DNA of 64,000 bases from Plasmodium brasilianum (lineage: Eukaryota > Apicomplexa > Aconoidasida > Haemosporida > Plasmodiidae), in contig NC_090117.1 in assembly GCF_023973825.1 (NCBI RefSeq), positions 951,001 through 1,015,000 on the forward strand, read 5' to 3'. Made by a program: the position numbers and the translations under genes. How positions within the stretch are numbered: the first letter of the stretch is position 1; each line of letters opens with the position of its first letter. Positions 33,830 to 45,845 of this stretch are shown here, one piece after another. Under the pieces are notes generated by a model that saw only the letters and a list, made by a program, of their open reading frames with translations, was not told where the DNA came from and did no database searches.

Positions 33830-36800
33830 ATGATTAAAAATGTCTTTTACGTTATACTTACATTTTCATTTTTTCTATTAATAATAAAGTGCGAATACTA
33901 TACCAATGAAAAGAAAGATATATTTATTGAAATCGAAAGCAGTAATGCCAATTATGATAAGCGCAATGGGAATCCGTTGAAAGACAAGGCAAATGAAGCA
34001 CGGTATAAAAACAGTGCAGCTAGTAATAAGAGGGATAAGGTAAATAAAGAAGAAGGTATTCAGTTAGAGGATATAAAAGAAGATATTATAAAAAGGAAGA
34101 GAAAAAATGAAAATTATGATAATGAAAAGAAAAGCTATAATACTTTTTACAACTCAAAAAGTGAAGCAACGAAAGAGGATAGGAAGGAAAGAAGTGTGGG
34201 AGGGAAAATTCGTCATAAGAGCAGAGAGGAAATTAACGAAGAGGGGAAAACATATAGTATGCATGCAGAAGATGGTATTAGCAGTAGCGATCTTAACGAT
34301 GATAAAGATGATGATAAGACGAATAAGAGGATGCCCACGAATTCAGTGGAAATCAGTAACGAACAACACAGTAACGAACAACACAGTAACGAACAACACA
34401 GTAACGAACAACACAGTAACGAACAACACAGTAACGAACAACACAGTAACGAACAACACAGTAACGAACAGCACAGTAACGAACAACACAGTAACGAACA
34501 ACACAGTAACGAACAGCACAGGAATGATAACTTCCTTGCACAGTTTCAAGATAGAATCGAAATTTATGATGGCATTATTGACGAAATTGTTATTAGAAGC
34601 TTGAACAGCAGGAGGAATTACACGTATATGAACATGTTAGAAGAATATTCATTGATGACAAAGATGAATAAAGAGATGTACGATACGTTAAAATACTTAA
34701 TTCGAATTGTTAAGTATAGTACTATTAGTAATATCCCGTCTTATAATGAAAAGAAAATGGTATTAAAATATGATGTTAAAGAGAATATATATAAAAAACA
34801 TTTTATTATTTCATTATTTCGTTGGTACAATACATTTAAAATAGTAGAATCATCTTTTGATAAAACTAATTATGTATTCTACATTGATGATAGGAATAAT
34901 ATATACTCCTATAAATATACCTATAAATTAGTTTTAAATTTAGTGAGTTCACAAAATTTCTTATTTTATATCAACTTAAATAAATTTTCGTTATTAGAAA
35001 TTTTGGACAGTTATAATAAATACAATTTTAAAATTAATAACACGATAAGGTACTATCCTTCTCATATGTATAACTTCGAAAATTTCAATGATTTTGTCTA
35101 TTCATATTTTTCTCATTATAATCATCGTTTTTTTGAAAAGCACAAATATTTAATAGATGAAGAGGTATGGTATAATAAAATAATACATGATGATAATAAC
35201 CAGTTGTTTAAAAAATTAAAAAAATTAAATAATAATTTTATTTTATACAAATTTAAGACCAACTCTGATGTTAAAGTCAACTACTTAGAAGCAGAAATGA
35301 CGTTAATATTTTCCATCTTCAAGGATTTCCTGCTTCATTTGTTGAACAACTTATATAATGAATATTATTTCGATAAGATGCAACATGCCGCGGGTGGAGC
35401 AAAGGTCAGGGAGGTGCCTAGCAGAGCGTCCGGTGTGGTAAAAGAAGCGGCAAAGGAAGCGGTAATTGGTAAAGAGATCGATGTAGCGACCGATGTAGCG
35501 ACCGATGTAGCGACCGATGTAGCGACCGATGTAGCGATCGATGTAGCGACCGATGTAGCGATCGATGTAGCGATCGATGTAGCAACCGATGTAGCGATCG
35601 ATGTAGCAACCGATGTAGCGATCGATGTAGCAACCGATATTGCTAATACTGAGGTCATGTCGGATTCCAAGAAGGAGGAAGCGGAGAAAGTGCCAGAATC
35701 GGCCGTAGGCTATGTGAGAGGAGATGAACAAGTTGAATTGAAGGGAGCATATCACCACCCGAATAATAGTACATATGAAAATATGCACAGCGAAGGGGAA
35801 CAATGTTCAACGGATGGAGGGCTTAAGGGTGATCATGCAAGTTCGTGTAGAAGAAGTGCAGAGAGTGGTGGAACCCATGGAAACGCGAACAAGCAGGGTG
35901 ATACTAAGAGTAATGTTCATAGTAGTGCGAATGTAAACATGTATAACGAAGAGAAAGATAACCTTCAGAGTAACACGCGCAGTACTGTTATTGATAGTAT
36001 CAGTGGTAGTAATAGTAGTGATGATAGCGTGAGTAAGGAAGGAGAAATGAGGAACGATCGCTTGGACATGGAAAGTGGTTACATAGAAAGAGACGAAGTA
36101 GAAGATGCAGATGATGATGAGAGCAAATATGCTCCAAACCAAGAGAAGAAGAATGTAGATGCTGGAGAGGAAGATAGTGATATATGGAATAACATCCTAG
36201 AATCGTATTATAAATTATCTGGTAATGAAAATCTTAAAAAATATAATAATTATATAATAAAGAATTTAAACCGTTTTCTTAATTTATCTGGAGAAAATTT
36301 AAATAATGATTATAATAATTATAAAAATAAATATGAACTAAAAGATGGTTTTATTATTAACAAAAATATGGATAGAAATATCGCATTGATTTTTAATCCG
36401 TCAAAAGATATCTTTTCTTATTTGAATCAAATAAACAATAAAAAAAAAATAAATTTTAAAAAAATATATGAATATTTACTAACAATTATGAAATATAAGG
36501 ATGGTAGTAACTTTTACGACAATCATTTGCAATGTAGAAGTAGAACAGACATGTTACAATATATTGAAGAGAAATATGGTCTGCCGAACTATTATGAGAT
36601 AAGTGAGCAGAACATAATAAATGGTGTGGATCACTTGAGGGAAAAGCCTAGGACAAGAGAGGAGATGTTCTCCCACATGAAGCGGGACGATTTGAGTAGA
36701 TTTATCATTTTAAATGGAAATGATGGCGGTGGTATTGGTAAAATGGGGAACATTCAGACAAAGGAGGTATCCAATCCTAGGGAAATGTACAGAAAGATAG

Positions 36801-39800
36801 ATCTGGGGATATACACCCCTGCGGCTACCCAGATGAAGGATAAAATACACGATCAGCTGAAATTGTTGAGGACCAAATTTACAGACAAGTTAAAAAGTGA
36901 AGCAACGTGTGTGTTAGCATTTCTATATTTAATAGGAATAAATGATGATAATGGGAAGTTACAATTCCCATATGGTTTTCCTAGAAACATTGATTATTCA
37001 GTAAAACTTATTAGAAAAGGTAAAGATGGTTTATGTAATTTTTTGAGTGGTATATTATATCATATAAATTTACCCATTTTTGTAAATAATTCTTCTATTT
37101 CTATTACAACAGAAATAAATGATGATATTATTGATATGAATGATAGTTCTGTTAATAGCTTTTTTTATATTTATTATAAAAATAATAATATCATAAGAAA
37201 TTATGATTTTTTATCGGATGAAAGTAGGATTATACCACGAGTAGGGGATAATATAAAATCAAAAATTATTTCGTATTCATTAGGATCAACTAAAGATGAT
37301 TTTTATAGTAAATTAGCATTTACTAATAATATAATGAGATTAAAATATAAAAATAAAATGAATAATATATATTTGAAAGATCATTTTGATTTTACTTATG
37401 ATAAGAAAAATTATGAACATTCTGTTATCAAAAATAATATTTCTCCTTTTTTAACATCATGTAATTACTTACTAAGTAATATATTAGGAGCAGTTGTAGA
37501 ATCGTTAAAATCTTCTTCATCAATTGAGAGTGGATTATATGAAGAATATATAAATGAAAAACATAGACATCTAATACATAACACTGTAGATCATAATAAA
37601 AATTTGTTTGAATATTTTTTAAAATTAGCTGATAGCAGAAACTCTTATGCTCTTGCAGCATTAGGAGAAATATATTATTTAGGAAATGAAAGTATAGGTG
37701 TCGAAAGAGATGAAGTCAAAGCTTTTGAGTTTTGGAAAAAAGCTGCAGATCAGGGAGATAGCACTTCCGCCTTGTCAACTGGATATGCTTATTTAGATGA
37801 GTACAAAAGGTTTGCAAAGAAGGAGGAGATCGTGAAGAACATGAGTCGAGATGAATTGCTCAACATGATAAGGGGTGAGAAGTCAGGCAACGCGGGGAAG
37901 GGTAGCGTTGGTAGTAGCGGAAGCAATGGAAGCAGTAGCGTGTTCGATTTGTATGAAGAAACAAAGGACTTGGGTCAAACAGAGGGAAAGAATAGCATGA
38001 ATGGGAAAAAAAGTGGAGAAGCAAAAAGTACGTCTAGAGGAGGAGAACAGGGTCAAAGGGGTGATACGAAGGAAGGCAGAAGAGAAGAAAACACAGATGA
38101 GCATTACGCACTTATGTCTAATGTAAATAGAGTGTCCTTCTCAAACGAAGGTACATCCACTGGATTGAATGATGATGCTCTAAACGGTTTTTCAAATATA
38201 TCTTCTAATCAGGAATATATGGGAGATATGCCACAGGGCAGTTATGTGAATTCTTTCTTTGATGGATCATCTACATTTTATGATGGATCGGACTCGTCTG
38301 CGCAGTATGGAAGTACAAATGTAGGGGGGGAAGGAAGCACTACTTACGAAAATGGTGCTCATAAGATAGGGTCAAATATCAAAACTTCACATGTGGTGCA
38401 TGAGGGGGAGAAGAATGACAAGCAAGGGGAGTACGTGCAAAGCGGGGATAACAGTCATAGTTCTAGCAGTCAGACTTATGAGGGTGGTAAGCAGATGGAC
38501 GATAATATTTTTGAGGAACAGGATGAGGTTATTAAAAAGTACATGGATGACCTAAGCAAAGACGCTAATAAAGCGTTTAAAAATGCGGAGCAATATTTTC
38601 ATAAAGCAATAAGAAACAACGAAGGTAGTTTAGAAAACATTTTAGCAAAATATAATATTTACAAATTCGGGTTAGGGACGAGTAAAAATTTAGAACTAGC
38701 TGGATACTATTTAAAAAAGGCAGCAGATAAAGGAGATAATATATCACAGATGTTATTAGGGCATTATTATTCAGGTACAGATATAGGTATAAAATTAAAA
38801 GATTATAATGATGATAAAATAGAAAATTTTAAAAAGTCGTATAAATATTATAATATGTCAGCGAAGAATGGAAATATTATTTCATTATATAATAAAAATA
38901 TATTAATATTGAAAGGAGTTAATCCGAATTATAAATCATTTAATGAAAAATGTGAAAAAACGTTGAAGCATTTTCATTTCATTGGTTTATTTAATGATCG
39001 TTTATATGCTTTAACAAAATTGTTAAAGAGAAATTATCAGTTTAAGGATTATACTGGTTCCTTATTAGTTTCTATTATGTTGTCCGAGTTAGGAGATCAT
39101 CCTAATAATGTCAATGCTTCTTTTTTGTGGACTTTGAAAAGGCAAACTATGCAGGTATTTATGGAAAAGTACACCATTGTTGAGAGTAACGTGGAGAAAT
39201 ACAGGTTGGCCTTAAGCATGGAGCAGGACAGCAAGGAGAAGAGGGGCGGTAGTGAATCCAGAAGTGGAAGTGCAGCCAGTAATGGTAGTGCAGCCAACAG
39301 CGGAAGTGGTCAAATAATAAAACGAATTTACAACAAGGAGAAGGGGGTAAAATATACCATTCAGAGAAATTCAACAGTCAGTTGGAATTCAATTTTAAAA
39401 AGCTGCACTATGATCATATCAAACATTTTTGAAAAAAAAAAAAAAAAATGTTTTTGTTCAAATGAAATTTTGTCATAATTTGAGAGAAGAATTGTTGCAT
39501 CGAAATCGAAGAAGGGGTGCTGTCTTTAAAAAGGATAACTGGTATTACATGAAGGATATAAATACATTGGAAGGTATTAAACACAAGGGACTTATTACTG
39601 CTAATAGTGGAAGTCAGGAAAGAGAGAAATATAACAGCACGAGTAGTAGTGATACTCCGGGAAAGGGCAAGGTGGACAGAGGAAGTTATGGATACGTGAA
39701 TAATGAGCACAAAAAAAAAGGCGAAAAATTAAATGAAGGCACTAATGAAAGCGTGAGTGAAAGCATGAATGACGAAACGAGCAAAAAAAAAAATTTGTAC

Positions 39801-40802
39801 AACTACGACACGTATCATCTGTCAAAGAAACACAGACAAATGGAGTTACTCGAAAATTATGACAAAATTATACTAAACGAAATAAAGAAGGAAAAGGACA
39901 ACGAAGGAAAAATTAGGAGGATAGAACAGGTTAAGAACACCATTATGGAGCACCTCCGAACAACGGAATTTTTGCACTGTTACTACAAACCCATGTCTTA
40001 CTATCAAATTAAGTTGGAAGAAGAAAAACAAAGGCGATTAAATGGAAGTATGGAAGGCAAGAACCGTAGGGAAACTAGTAGTAACATCATGCGTACGACA
40101 GATGCTCAAGATAATCAGTTTAACAGATATTCCACTTTACTAGAGAGTGAAGACATAAAAGAAATATTTTATTACAAGAAGAAATATTCTTCAAATATAT
40201 TTCATGAAATTCAGAGTTTTTCCAAAAACTGTGATGTGTGCAAACAATACTATGATATATATTCAGCCTATTATGGATATAAAAAGTCAAGTATTGATTT
40301 AATTAAAAAATATAGGGAAGGTGATGAATTTACTATAAAAAGTAAAAGAAAAGAATTACAATATTTAATAAAGAACTCAGGTGAACATAATCATGAATCT
40401 CTTTATTATAAAGCTGTTTTTTTAGAAAATAATAAATTAGATAGTTTAAAAAATATATTACAGATATATTTAGAATTAGCAAGAGATAAACATCATGCTT
40501 GTAATGTTATTGGAGTTTTAGGTATTTTGAAAATATTTTTTAAAAAAATCTTTTTTGATATCAATATTTTTAAAAGACAGAAAAGAGAAATCAACACGAC
40601 TTCTGCCATTCCCATACATACATTTTATGACTCGAACACATGCACTTTGGAAGATAATTTTTTATATAAAACCGAATTTGATAAAAAGTGTTTTAACTTT
40701 GACTATTTGTTAAAAAACAATTATATTTATTCCGAAATTAGGTATACGGACATCTTTAAACTTTTGTATAGTTTATTCTTGTCCTTCTTTAAAATGAAAT
40801 AG
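33830..40802 (+). CDS. Very large secretory-pathway Sel1-repeat protein, frame broken at a poly-A run
   Basis: Frame one, 33830-39478 (1882 aa), begins with the signal peptide MIKNVFYVILTFSFFLLIIK. Low-complexity repeats follow: SNEQH x11 near residue 180 and DVATDVAI near residue 550-600. Between them lie conserved Asn/Tyr-rich blocks. Sel1/TPR-like helices appear near residues 1020-1085, near 1270-1320 (YALAALGEIYYLG, KAFEFWKKAADQGD) and near 1597-1650 (GYYLKKAADKGDN, QMLLGHYYSG). Frame two (from about 39449 to 40802) continues with further helices (HESLYYKAVFLENN, KNILQIYLELARDKHHACN) and a hydrophobic end, IFKLLYSLFLSFF. The frames meet in an A17 run (39432-39448); removing one A fuses them into about 2320 aa. 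A lumenal Sel1 protein with a C-terminal anchor recalls SEL1L/Hrd3 of ER-associated degradation; that function is inferred. Confidence 0.8.
34355..34520 (+). repeat. 15-bp coding repeat (SNEQH x11)
   Basis: Eleven almost perfect copies of agtaacgaacaacac in frame, differing only by CAA/CAG and the last unit. The homogeneity suggests recent expansion. Confidence 0.95.
35480..35640 (+). repeat. 12-bp coding repeat (DVAT/DVAI)
   Basis: About thirteen copies of gatgtagcgacc or gatgtagcgatc in frame in the Sel1 gene. The antisense is also open and gives spurious TSVATSIA ORFs. Confidence 0.95.
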
Positions 40803-42365
40803 AGCACTTGTGTGTGAGCAGTTAGACTAAACTGGAGGTAATGTTCGTGGTAAGATTGGCGGATAAAATGGTAGTTAGGCTAGTGGACAGACTGTTTATT
40901 AGGCAAGTTGGACAAGTACATGAACCAATGGAACCATTAGATATGAAGACAGATACCTGGATATACACAAACTGCGTGTGCGTCATGCATGTTAAGTCCA
41001 CACGAACCGAATACATAAGTGTGTAAAAATATTTCCTTGCGTAGTAAGGTGCGAACGCGTGATATACATGTGGGTGCATGTTCTTATGGATGAATTTTAT
41101 TTATATAACGGAATATACTTCCGTACGCAAGAAATGTGAGCATGAGAATTTTCAAGATTAGTATGCTTCATATGTGTGTTTATACCCACGTGCCCTATAT
41201 AATTCGTACTTTATTTATTTATTATTATTTATTTATTATTATTTATTTATTATTATTTATTTATTATTATTTATTTATTATTATTTATTTATTATTATTT
41301 ATTTATTATTATTTATTTATTATTATTTATTTATTATTATTTATTTATTATTATTTATTTATTATTATTTATTTATTATTGTTTATTTATTATTATTTAT
41401 TTATTATTGTTTATTTATTACTGTTTATTTATTATTTTTTTTGTTTTTTTTTTTTTTTTTTTTTTTTTTGTATCTTTGGTTTAATAAATTGCCTCATTGC
41501 AGTTTGGAAAAACCCACATTTATTTAGACAAAAGCATGCATTAACTGATGTTTGAATTTGTACTTCTTTTTTTTTTTTATACTATGCTATTATTAATTTG
41601 TGGAAGGCTATTTCGTTTCAGTGTTTCCTCTTTTTTTTTTTTCTTTTTATATGTATGTGTAATATCCGTTATAAATTTAACTGCTTAATTTTTTTTTTGT
41701 TCTTTGCACCCATATTTGATAATTAAGAATTCATAAATTTTAGAAAATAAACAAAATGAGAAAAATATGCAAAAAAAAATAAACTAGATAAAAGACATCA
41801 AAATTAGCAAAATGGGGCAAATAAACAACTGAATGAATAAAAAAGATGCAACTGACAAGGTTTTAGCTTCGGGGGAGAATAATTTGCAGTCAATTGTTAC
41901 TCAAAAAGGTTTACGAGAAATATATGCATGCATGTATGTATGTAAGTATGTGTGTATGTATGTATGTAAATATGTGTGTATGTATATATGTATGTATGTA
42001 TATTTGTATTATGTATGTATGTATGTATATTTGTATTATGTATGTATGTATGTATGTATATATGTACGTATGTATGTATGTATATATGTACGTATGTATG
42101 TATGTATGTGCTTGTCCGTGTAAATTCTTTTTTTTTCCTTTCTTACGAGTTCGCTGTAGTAAGGGGGAGAGGATATTCACTGCATTGTAAGGGATGACGA
42201 GAAAAATGAGTGGTCGTTTCTTACAAACTCGTTTGAGGAGTTATGTCATCATCTCACTTTGTCATTTTTCACTTTGTAAAATTAGCCGCAAAATCAGCTC
42301 ATCCGAAAATTTATTCAATCGCTTATTATAAATGTGTGTGCAAAATTTTTTTTTTTTTTTTTTAG
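40803..42365. other. Convergent intergenic region with TTTATTATTA and TATG arrays
   Basis: The first 250 bp after the Sel1 gene are less A+T rich and hold a 61-codon ORF (40841-41026) of doubtful meaning. A TTTATTATTA array (41206-41440), a poly-T and a TATG array (41935-42110) follow. No gene called. Confidence 0.5.
41206..41440 (+). repeat. TTTATTATTA decamer/undecamer array
   Basis: About twenty copies of tttattattatt, with a few A-to-G and A-to-C variants near the 3' end. Non-coding, although open in two frames. Confidence 0.95.
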
Positions 42366-44787
42366 CTAGCCATTTTTCGCTTCAGTTTTTCTTTTGGAGG
42401 GATAAATGTCCTTGTTTCCATTTTTCAATTCAGTTTTTCTTTTTTTGTCTTTTATGGCAAAACTAGTATTTTTAAATCGTTTAGAAGCGCTAAGATATTC
42501 CTGAACATTTTCCTTTTTTATATTAATTTCATAGTTAGTAACATCATTGGAAAAACCATGGTTACGTTTTATCTCTTTTATATTTAAAACATCCGTATTT
42601 ATTAGCATAAGAATTGTTAAGAAATTTCTGCAAATTTGATACTGTTCTTTGTCTCTTATGAGATTGGTAAATGGTATTTTATCTCCACAATTCATAGTAT
42701 AATTGATGATATTTTTTTTATAAATATCCACATCGTATCGTGGCTGTTTCCTTAAGAGTTCAAGCTTTTCCTCGAGGAATATATTCCACTTGTTCACTCT
42801 GAAAAGGGTGAGAGGTTAATAAATGGGGGTATAATGTGGTGGGAGGGTAAAAAAAATAAAATAATATAATAACTATGAACTATAAACTGTAGATGTACGT
42901 AAGTGTGTACATATATATCTATCTATGTATGTATGCATGCATGTACGTATGTATTTGTCTAAACTGGGAAAATTGATTTTTTCACCTCTCGTGGATATCT
43001 TCGTCGAATGGAACAAAAAACCCATCTCCGGAGTCCTTCTTATAGAAAACCTCTAAGGGAAGATCATCGTTTATATCATCATTTAAGGATCGCGCATCCA
43101 TGAAATTATCCATAGTTAACTTCTCTTCAACGGTCGCACCTTCCAAATCCTTTCCCTCTTGGTATTCATCATCTTTTAATATGTCAAAATCGTAGTTAGC
43201 ATTTTCATCACTAAAGCTAATAGAAAAAAATTTTTCCACATTTTTTTTTTTTTTCAAGTCTTTTATCAAATCGTACAGTAATGGCTCTAGGTGGTAGTAC
43301 GAGAAATTTAGGCCCAGCTTTTGGATGTATATGTCGGGTATTCTTATTTGGTTGAACAGCTTCTGGTCGTTGGACAAGTTAGAAGCGTTCTCATCGAAAG
43401 CGCTGCTATCATTGCTGGCGTTGTTAGAAGTGGTATCTTGGGCATCCTTGACACTTTGTTTATTCTCATGGGGAGAGAATAGTGCGGATTCCCCCATCAA
43501 ATCACCCCTGTAACCTGTCTCGTTTCTTTTAATAATATCTAAAATTTGACTAGGTTGCATATACGTTAGAAAATATTTGGAATTTTTTATATTATAACAG
43601 TTCAAAATATAATAGTTAGGTAACTTTTTATTTATGTCATTTTTTTCCAACAATTGTATGGGTCTGTTATTATCCATGTGTGTATTATCATCAAGTATAT
43701 AAAAATATTTTTTTTGATCTTGAAATTTGTTTAACACATATTTTTTATTTTTCAAGATACCTAAAGAGAAATCATAGTCAGAAAAATGCTGTTTAAACAA
43801 GAATATGTCTGAAGGAAGCTTTTCAGATAGAAGGTCATTAATAGTAAAAATTTTATAAATATCTTCTACACTTTTTTTGGGTTCTATATATTTACTCAAA
43901 TTATTAGAAGATATATAAGTAGAATGTCTGGAAAAGAAATCATACTTTTCAAATAAGATTGTGCTATTCTTATTCTTAATTGAAAAATCATGTTGATCAT
44001 CTATGAAAATATTATAGTCATTGATATCTAGAAGTAATATTCCATCATTCTCTAGAAATATTTTATCAAAATTGAGGGAATTTATGGAATTCTTTTCGAT
44101 CAATTCTATTTCTGTAATCTGTTCTTCAATGCGTTCATTCGCGCTATCTAGGCCATCTGACATATCCGTCTTATTCCTATCTTTTCCTTTAGCTACACTC
44201 TCTTCATTAGCTTCTTTTTTTTTTTTGCCCAATTCGTCCTCTGTCAACCTCATTATTTGGCTGTTAGATGTCGAACATTTTTTATTATCTTCATTATTTT
44301 CCTTTTTTTTCACATTTTCCGAAAAAAGAAAGGTAGGTAAGGGGATAGTTTTTACTAGTGTTTCGTCTTCCACTTGCTCATTTTCATTAGTAATATTTTT
44401 TAAATTTCTTATTTCATTAATAAATAAATATTCTTCTTCATAAGATGTTAATAATGGTTTCTTGTTCGTATTATTATTTTTGCTTTCTTTATGAATATTA
44501 TATAATGTGTTATGAGCTAAATTGTGTAAATGTTCAATTTTTAGGCCAAACACTTTTACACAGTTTTCAACAAAAATAGCTGCAGATGTGAAGCTGTTCA
44601 TGTGATCCTTTTCTTTTTCCTTTTCATTTTCGCTTATTCGTTTATCCAAATCTTCAAATTCGTTTTTATCTAAACAATTTAAGAATTCTTGTATCGTACT
44701 AACTAAGTCAAAGTTTATACATTCATTCGTGTTATTACATTTTTGTAAATTTTGTATCAGTGTGCTTAACTCGTCTGTCGTTGACAT
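42366..44787 (-). CDS. CAPH2: Condensin-II complex subunit H2 (kleisin CAP-H2), two exons
   Basis: The kleisin subunit that bridges the SMC2/SMC4 heads of condensin II and holds its HEAT subunits, needed for mitotic and meiotic chromosome compaction. Exons are 44787-42986 and 42798-42366, joined by a 187-nt intron (AG|GTGAAA ... TTTTCAG, phase 2), giving 744 aa. ATG 44787 starts MSTTDELSTLI; the frame upstream opens only on GTG. N-terminal conservation: NSFTSAAIFVENCVKVFGLK followed by IEHLHNLAHNTLYNI, then KTIPLPTFLF. C-terminal conservation is in exon 2: NKWNIFLEEKLELLRKQPRY, DVDIYKKNI and YQICRNFLTILMLINTD, matching the H2 C-terminal domain. The middle is acidic and Asn/Lys-rich. Exon 2 alone looks like an orphan ORF. 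Confidence 0.85.
42934..42941. promoter_or_regulatory. TGCATGCA palindrome (possible ApiAP2 site)
   Basis: The octamer tgcatgca matches the motif reported for an ApiAP2 factor. It lies inside the CAP-H2 intron and within TATG-rich sequence, so it may be chance. A second copy is at 41925-41932. Confidence 0.25.
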
Positions 44788-45845
44788 GGTATATTTGGAT
44801 AACGATATGGGGTTGTTCCTACACGTTGAGCAAATAAGAGGGGCTTTTATCACAGATAAGAAAAACGATCACCTTCACTAAAAATTATTTGTTTGAGCGT
44901 TTTTCCTACATACACACATGAACGCGAAAAGCGCAAATAAAATGGAAAAACAAATGTGTGTGAAGGAAAATTTCGAAAAGAAAAATGAGACGAGGTGAAG
45001 GAGTAGCTCAAGTTAGAAAGATGAAGGGAGAAATATAAATTAGCACTCTATGGGCGAAGGTGCGTATTGTCAACGCATGGAGACAGGTATGCACACATGC
45101 ATATAGGTATGTATGTAAGTATGTATAAACCTTTGTATCTTCCAAAAAAAAAAAAAAAAAAAAAAAATGCATTATAATGCGTTATATGCGCTATTAATCG
45201 TAGTATATGTATAACACACTCTACGCCTACCTTCTCTCCCAATTTACCATGACGAATGAGAGGAAGGTAAAAGATGATCTATTATTACAGATACTTTTCA
45301 AAAAAAAAAAAAAAAAAAAACTCATTCTTATTTTATCTGAACGTGCAGAATTTTTTTTTTTTTTTTTCTTTTATTTTTAAGAACAGTTTTATATACACTA
45401 TATGTGGGGTATCGAAAGACAAGGGGATTTGTCGTCCTCACGATATTTAAAAGGAAAAAGTTTTGCAATTTATAAAGGGAGATTAGAATAGTGGTATGTA
45501 TGTGCACATGTAAAGCACATACATGTGTATGCTTTAATATACATACATTAGAAGAAAAAATATACGATACAATATAGTGGAATGATGTACATACAAATGC
45601 GGAAAAAGTACCTCTTCAAACACGTCATGTGCAAAAATGTAACGTATAAAAACAAAAAAAAAAAAATTAGTAAGATAATATATGAGAGATGGGGGAAAAA
45701 AGAAAAAACTGTTTGACGCACAAACGTATTAAGCCATACAAAAGTATATATATATATATATATATATGCGTGCACATATGTATATACATATGCGTACCTG
45801 TATACCTACACATACGTATAAACATACGTACACACACATATCTAC
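44788..45845. other. Region upstream of CAP-H2 and downstream of the FEN-like gene
   Basis: It contains the CAP-H2 5' flank, three homopolymer runs (poly-A at 45144-45166 and 45300-45320, poly-T at 45351-45367) and a TA run at 45748-45766. On the + strand 45251-45470 looks like two short exons; the reading is ambiguous and is given under findings only. Confidence 0.45.

Noticed and set aside
34343..35803. Antisense ORFs VLFVTVLFV and SVATSIATS
   Set aside because: Shadows of the SNEQH and DVATDVAI repeats.
40841..41026. 61-codon + ORF downstream of the Sel1 gene
   Set aside because: Less A+T rich than average, but no recognisable domain and it sits in the likely 3' UTR; not strong enough to call.
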